64,000 bases of DNA from Notamacropus eugenii (taxonomy: Eukaryota; Chordata; Mammalia; Diprotodontia; Macropodidae): NCBI RefSeq assembly GCF_028372415.1, contig NC_092872.1:10484001-10548000 (forward strand), in the 5' to 3' direction. The notes under the pieces were generated by a model that saw only the letters and a program-made list of their open reading frames with translations, was not told the origin of the DNA and did no database searches. Both the position numbers and the translations under genes were made by a program. Below, piece after piece: positions 60,435 to 64,000 of the stretch (the first letter of the stretch is position 1; every line of letters starts with the position of its first letter).

Positions 60435-61990
60435 TGACACATAGAACTGCAAAGTGAATGGTACCTCAGAGGTCATCTAACCCAACCTGGACTGGACCAA
60501 GAAATGCCTCTACAACATCCTTTCTGAAGTGATCAATCATCTTCTCCTTAAGACTCCTACACCTGGGAACTACTGTATCTTAGAATAGTCCATTCTACTA
60601 TGGAATAGCTCTAAATGTCAATTTCTTCTTGTATTGACCTGAAATCTGCCTGTCTATAAAGCCCCCTCGTTGATCCTAGTTCTGCTTCCTCGGAGCAATT
60701 CCTTCTCCTCATGTCAGCCCTTCAATACTTGAAAGTAGCAACCCTAGACAAGTTTGGTTTTTTGGCCACCATTTTTCAGGGTTGACTCATGTGGAGCTCT
60801 CAGTCCATTAAAATCTTCAGATCTTTTTTCATTTTAACTTGTGTCAAACCATTCCTCATCTGTCCTGCACTGGTGCAGTTAATTAAAAAAATCAGAATCT
60901 AGGACTTTATATCTTTTAAACTTAACCTTATTAGATTAGATTTGCCCTATTATTTGTCTACAGTTCTTAACCAAGTTTTTTGTGTCATTGACTCAGTTGA
61001 CAATCTGAGAACATATTTCAGAATATTATTTTTGGCACATGAAATAAAATGCATAGGATTACCTAAAAAACCCCCAAAGTTAATGGATATTAAGGTATAA
61101 TATTTTTCTTATCCTTAGACAAGATTCTCTGAAAGTATCACAAACCCTCTGAAACTATCCACCAACCCTTTGGGCGTCCATGTACTCCAGACTAAGAATT
61201 CTTAATTTAACCTCCCAGGGTATTTTTGGATTCTGATTCTGCTACTCAATTGGTTTGTTCCTCCTCTTAACTGTGAGATATCTATGAGATTGATCATCAT
61301 GCCGTCTATGCCTTCATTCAAGTCATTGAACAGAATTGGGCCAAGAACAGATCCCTGGAGCATTCCCAGTAGAGATTTTCCTCCAGACAAACATTGATCC
61401 TTAATCTCCACTCTTCAGGTCTGGTTGTTCAAATATATTTCTGAATTCATGTAATCGCAATGCTCTCTTGTCCAGATTTTCAAAGCTCAGACTGAAAGAA
61501 CTGTGCTGGCTGCTTTCAAGTCTATGAGATATTGCTGAGACTTTGTTAAAGGTTTTACTAAAATCTAAGCATAATATACACACAGTGTTTCTCTATCTAC
61601 CAGGGTAGTCACTTTGTCAAAGAAGGATGACTAGTCTGGCTTGACTTGTTTTTAGAGAGTTTTGTGCTGATTACCACATTTTAAATTCTCACAAGCTGTT
61701 CTAGAATGTTTTCAGGGGTCAAAGTCAAGAACGCTGACCCATATTTTGAAGAATTTAAGTTCTTTTTGAAAATCAGTCCCACATTTGCCCATCTTTGGTG
61801 CTTTCAAAAATCATTAGGAGAGTCAAAATAACCTGTCCAGTTTTTGTTGCTTCCCTGACATCCATAGGAGCTGCTTTTGATGGGTTGCTAATATTCTAGA
61901 CATGCCCCCAACTTTGACCAAACACCTTCTCTTCCTGTTCTTTTCTAGAAATTAGCATGTCTTACACCTGTCTAGCTGAGAAGGGCTTCA
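60435..61990 (-). mobile_element. Long L3/CR1 LINE copy, antisense
   Basis: About 1.5 kb from the 3' end ('ctcagaggtcatctaaccca', 'ggcctgaaatctgcctg'-like text at 60640) through 'ccaagaacagatccctggag' and 'atgccgtctatgccttcatt' into reverse-transcriptase sequence. The most extended L3 in the window. Confidence 0.85.
61202..61583 (-). pseudogene. Decayed L3/CR1 reverse transcriptase remnant
   Basis: Two overlapping minus-strand frames retain family motifs: 'CLDFSKTFNKVS' (61401-61583) matches the LINE D-F-S-K-A-F-D block, and 'LQGSVLGPILFNDLNEGID' (61202-61411) matches the P-Q-G-S-V-L-G-P block. They are joined only by a frameshift. Where the family has its F/Y-A-D-D catalytic pair, the frame reads 'NLIDISQL', so both aspartates of the active site are disrupted. 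In life the enzyme copies LINE RNA at the target site; this copy cannot. Confidence 0.85.
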
Positions 61991-62224
61991 TTGGCTAATT
62001 GTTGGCATCTCCTTGCCTGTGACATCAGAAACCCAACCTGACTGAGAACCTTTCCGTCCTTGTAAAACCCATGGACCTTGCCTATGTGATTAGGCTGTCC
62101 TGGTGTGGAGGTGTCTGCAAGCTTTCCTGGCATGGAAGAGGCAAGACCTCAGCTGTCTCCCACAGTGATTATGAGGAGATGACAGAACTAGGTGTCACCA
62201 AGCCAAATACAGCACCATTCTTCA
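61991..62224. other. Unique segment with a small exon-like frame
   Basis: 'gctgtctcccacag' at 62149-62162 resembles a 3' splice site, followed by an open 'DYEEMTELGVTKPNT' frame. It runs into a SINE within 60 bp, no family is recognised, and no gene is called. Confidence 0.25.
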
Positions 62225-62400
62225 TGGCTCAGTGGGAAAATACCATTGGATTTGGAGTTAAGAGACCTGGGAAAAAATCTCTGATCCATTCCTTGTTATC
62301 TGTGTAACCCTGGTCACTTTATCTCAGTCTCTTCATCTGTAAAATGAAGGGGTTGGACTAGATGGGCCCTGAACTTTCAGCTCTAAATCTCCTTAATCCC
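62225..62400 (+). mobile_element. SINE (MIR-like), sense
   Basis: 'atggctcagtgggaaaatac', 'tggagttaagagacctggga', 'tcttcatctgtaaaatgaag' and 'gggttggactagatgggccc'. Confidence 0.85.
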
Positions 62401-62575
62401 CTGTGCTTGCTCCTGTCTTCTATACATATTTCTTTAAGAATCTGAATTGTTAAGTGAATGCCCTATATATCTCAACTGGTTTCTTTACATATCAACCCCC
62501 TTTCTTTTGGAGTTGGGCTTGGTTTTTGGGCTTCCCCCAGAGCACAGACCATCTTGGGGTGTGAAATTTCTTTTG
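62401..62575. other. Unique segment
   Basis: Nothing recognised. Confidence 0.4.
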
Positions 62576-62576
62576 C

Positions 62577-62615
62577 AGGTGTGTGTGTGTGTGTGTGTGT
62601 ATGTGTGTGGGTGGG
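62577..62615. repeat. (TG)n microsatellite
   Basis: About 12 TG units, then 'atgtgtgtgggtgggtg', at the 3' edge of the following inverted SINE. Confidence 0.92.
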
Positions 62616-62862
62616 TGTTGTTATTCAGTTGTTTCAGTCATGCCTGGCTCTCCATGACCCCATCTGGGGTTTTCTTGACAAAGATACTGGAGGGGTTGGC
62701 CATTTCCTTCTCTAGCTCAATTTACAGATGAGGAAACTGAGGCAAACAGGATTAAGTGACTTGCCCAAGGTTACCTAGCTGGTAAGTGTCTGAGGCCAGA
62801 TTTGAACTCAAGAAGATGAGTCTTCCAGTGCTCTATCCATTGGGCTACCTGGTTGCCCCAGC
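62616..62862 (-). mobile_element. Full SINE of the 'ggcaaacc' tail type, antisense
   Basis: 'gttattcagttgtttcagtc', 'ggttttcttgacaaagatac', 'cagatgaggaaactgaggca', 'gacttgcccaaggttaccta' and 'gctctatccattgggctacc' (inverted head). Confidence 0.95.
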
Positions 62863-63175
62863 AGAATTTTGGACCCTGGGTTTGTAATCATCCTTTCTCT
62901 GAATTCTTTAAAAGCTGTTCTTCTCAAAGCTATGGCACAGGTCAAACTAGGCTGTGTGCCCTGCTCCTTACCTGCCTCTCAAGAGAAGCAGTCACATCCT
63001 TCAAGTATCCTCATCATTTCCACTTTGATAACCAGCTCTCATTACTTACAATTGTCTACAACAGCAGAAACAAGCTTCTCATCCCTTTTCAAGAGGGATT
63101 TTTTAAAATGGCAGCACAAGAATTTATTGGCTGCTCTGCTATTAAACAGCAGAGGGGGAGCTCCAGCAGATGCCT
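62863..63175. other. Unique sequence
   Basis: Ends with 'gaatttattggctgctctgc' and 'tattaaacagcagaggggga', a motif-dense non-repeat stretch. The frames at 62853-63360 cross into the next SINE and are not credible. Confidence 0.35.
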
Positions 63176-63179
63176 GGAC

Positions 63180-63345
63180 AGTTAAGACCTTAGAGATAAT
63201 GCAGTTCGGTCTCCATGAACCTGTGAGGAAACTGAGTCAGAGGGGAAAGGTCATTCACCCAAGGTCACATAGTGAGCAGGTAGCTGCCTCAAGGTTCAGA
63301 CCACAATCCTCTGCCTCCAGATCTGGTCTCCTTTCCACAGCACTA
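63180..63345 (-). mobile_element. SINE, antisense
   Basis: 'aacctgtgaggaaactgagt', 'cattcacccaaggtcacata' and 'gatctggtctcctttccaca'. Confidence 0.8.
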
Positions 63346-63359
63346 AATTTCCATCACTA

Positions 63360-63760
63360 ACAGATCCTGCCTCTGGGCTAGCGTTGTGATCTCCTTCTGG
63401 AACTCATCAGTTATTTCCTCCTGCAGCAATGGGCAGGGTCACCCTCAGGGGCCAGGGCCTAAAGAGAGGGGAGTTTGGCTTGGCTGCCTCTCCACCTCTC
63501 CTGTCAATGCCAATCCAATCCACGAGGCAGCTGGCCAGCATCCTGTTCCTGCATGTTTGCTTTCAGGTGACTGTCAGCTAATCCTGGCTGAGGGGCTCTA
63601 GGGCAGATAACTGCTTAAGAATTAAAACTTCCCACGACTATTTGCATTTCAGTGGAGGATGCTGTAACACTCATGTCCTCTGTAAATTTTTTTTAAAGTG
63701 TGTATGTGTATTTTTAGAGGAAGTAGGGACTCTTAAAGATGCTCTAAGAAGCTCAGGGAA
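63360..63760. other. Repeat-free island with octamer motif
   Basis: 400 bp with no recognisable repeat. It holds a perfect octamer ATTTGCAT at 63640-63647 within AT-rich 'gaattaaaacttcccacgac', plus 'gccaatccaatccacgagg' (two CCAAT-like sites near 63510). Candidate enhancer, unproven. Confidence 0.3.
63640..63647. promoter_or_regulatory. Octamer motif ATTTGCAT
   Basis: Exact POU-factor octamer in non-repeat sequence. Single motifs are common by chance. Confidence 0.3.
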
Positions 63761-63764
63761 ATGA

Positions 63765-63905
63765 TTAATATCAAGGAATTTTGCTCACTACCCTGTAAGG
63801 TAGACAGGGTGATTATGATGAGATTCATTTTCCAGATGAGGAAATCAAGGCTTGTGAGCTAGAGATTTGCCAGCTGAGACTGACCCCTCTAAGCACACCA
63901 TGGAA
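63765..63905 (-). mobile_element. SINE fragment, antisense
   Basis: 'aaggtagacagggtgattat', 'cattttccagatgaggaaat' and 'caaggcttgtgagctagaga'. Diverged. Confidence 0.7.
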
Positions 63906-64000
63906 GGCCAGCTCTGGCCCTGTTTTATTCCTTCAGAAGTCACCTAATGCAGGATGGCAGCAGGGATCTCATTAACATATGTTCCTGGGGGAGGAGGTAG
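63906..64000. other. Unique sequence to window end
   Basis: Nothing recognised. Confidence 0.4.

Noticed and set aside
61202..61583. Functional reverse transcriptase gene
   Set aside because: Frameshifted, catalytic aspartates lost and embedded in a decayed L3 element.

Overview
This is a vertebrate nuclear window, almost certainly from a marsupial. The evidence is its repeat content, which I recognised by eye: many tRNA-derived SINEs, including the form that ends in a GGAGAAGGAAATGGCAAACC-type tail; abundant, fairly well preserved L2 and L3/CR1 LINE fragments in both orientations; 3' ends of a marsupial-type LINE-1; and small palindromic hAT elements. CpG is sparse, and nothing resembles bacterial or viral gene organisation.

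I find no protein-coding gene I would defend. Almost all open reading frames over 60 codons lie in simple repeats, cross SINE/LINE boundaries or look like chance. The only recognisable protein-like signal is a decayed reverse transcriptase of an L3/CR1-type LINE on the minus strand at 61.2-61.6 kb. I saw no intact tRNA, snRNA or other RNA gene; tRNA-like B-box motifs all fall inside SINEs. The window is best read as intergenic or long-intron DNA.

Layout. 0-6.7 kb: unique DNA, L3 and SINE copies, a GA tract, a minisatellite grown from an L3 3' end, TA/CA repeats and one hAT fragment. 6.7-17.5 kb: SINEs, an antisense L2, a degraded palindromic hAT element and a unique block at 16.85-17.25 kb with CArG, CRE-like and TATA motifs. 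17.5-28.5 kb: antisense L2, L3, an L2 3' half, and a striking four-copy composite tandem repeat at 26.76-27.31 kb. 28.5-38.5 kb: SINE clusters with a repeat-free island at 34.1-34.4 kb. 38.5-45 kb: L3, antisense L2, LINE-1, L2 and a complete palindromic hAT element. 45-53 kb: mostly unique sequence with long CT and GA tracts. 53-62 kb: a long L2 interrupted by a SINE and a hAT element, a CAG/TAG tract, and two further hAT insertions nested in L2 and LINE-1. 62-64 kb: SINEs and a unique block with an octamer motif.

No genes work together here. The interest lies in the repeat stratigraphy (which element sits inside which), the recent tandem amplification at 26.8 kb, the minisatellites derived from L3 tails, and a few non-repeat islands that could be conserved regulatory DNA. 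All family names come from recognition of sequence patterns, without a database search. Boundaries of decayed repeats are good to a few tens of bases.
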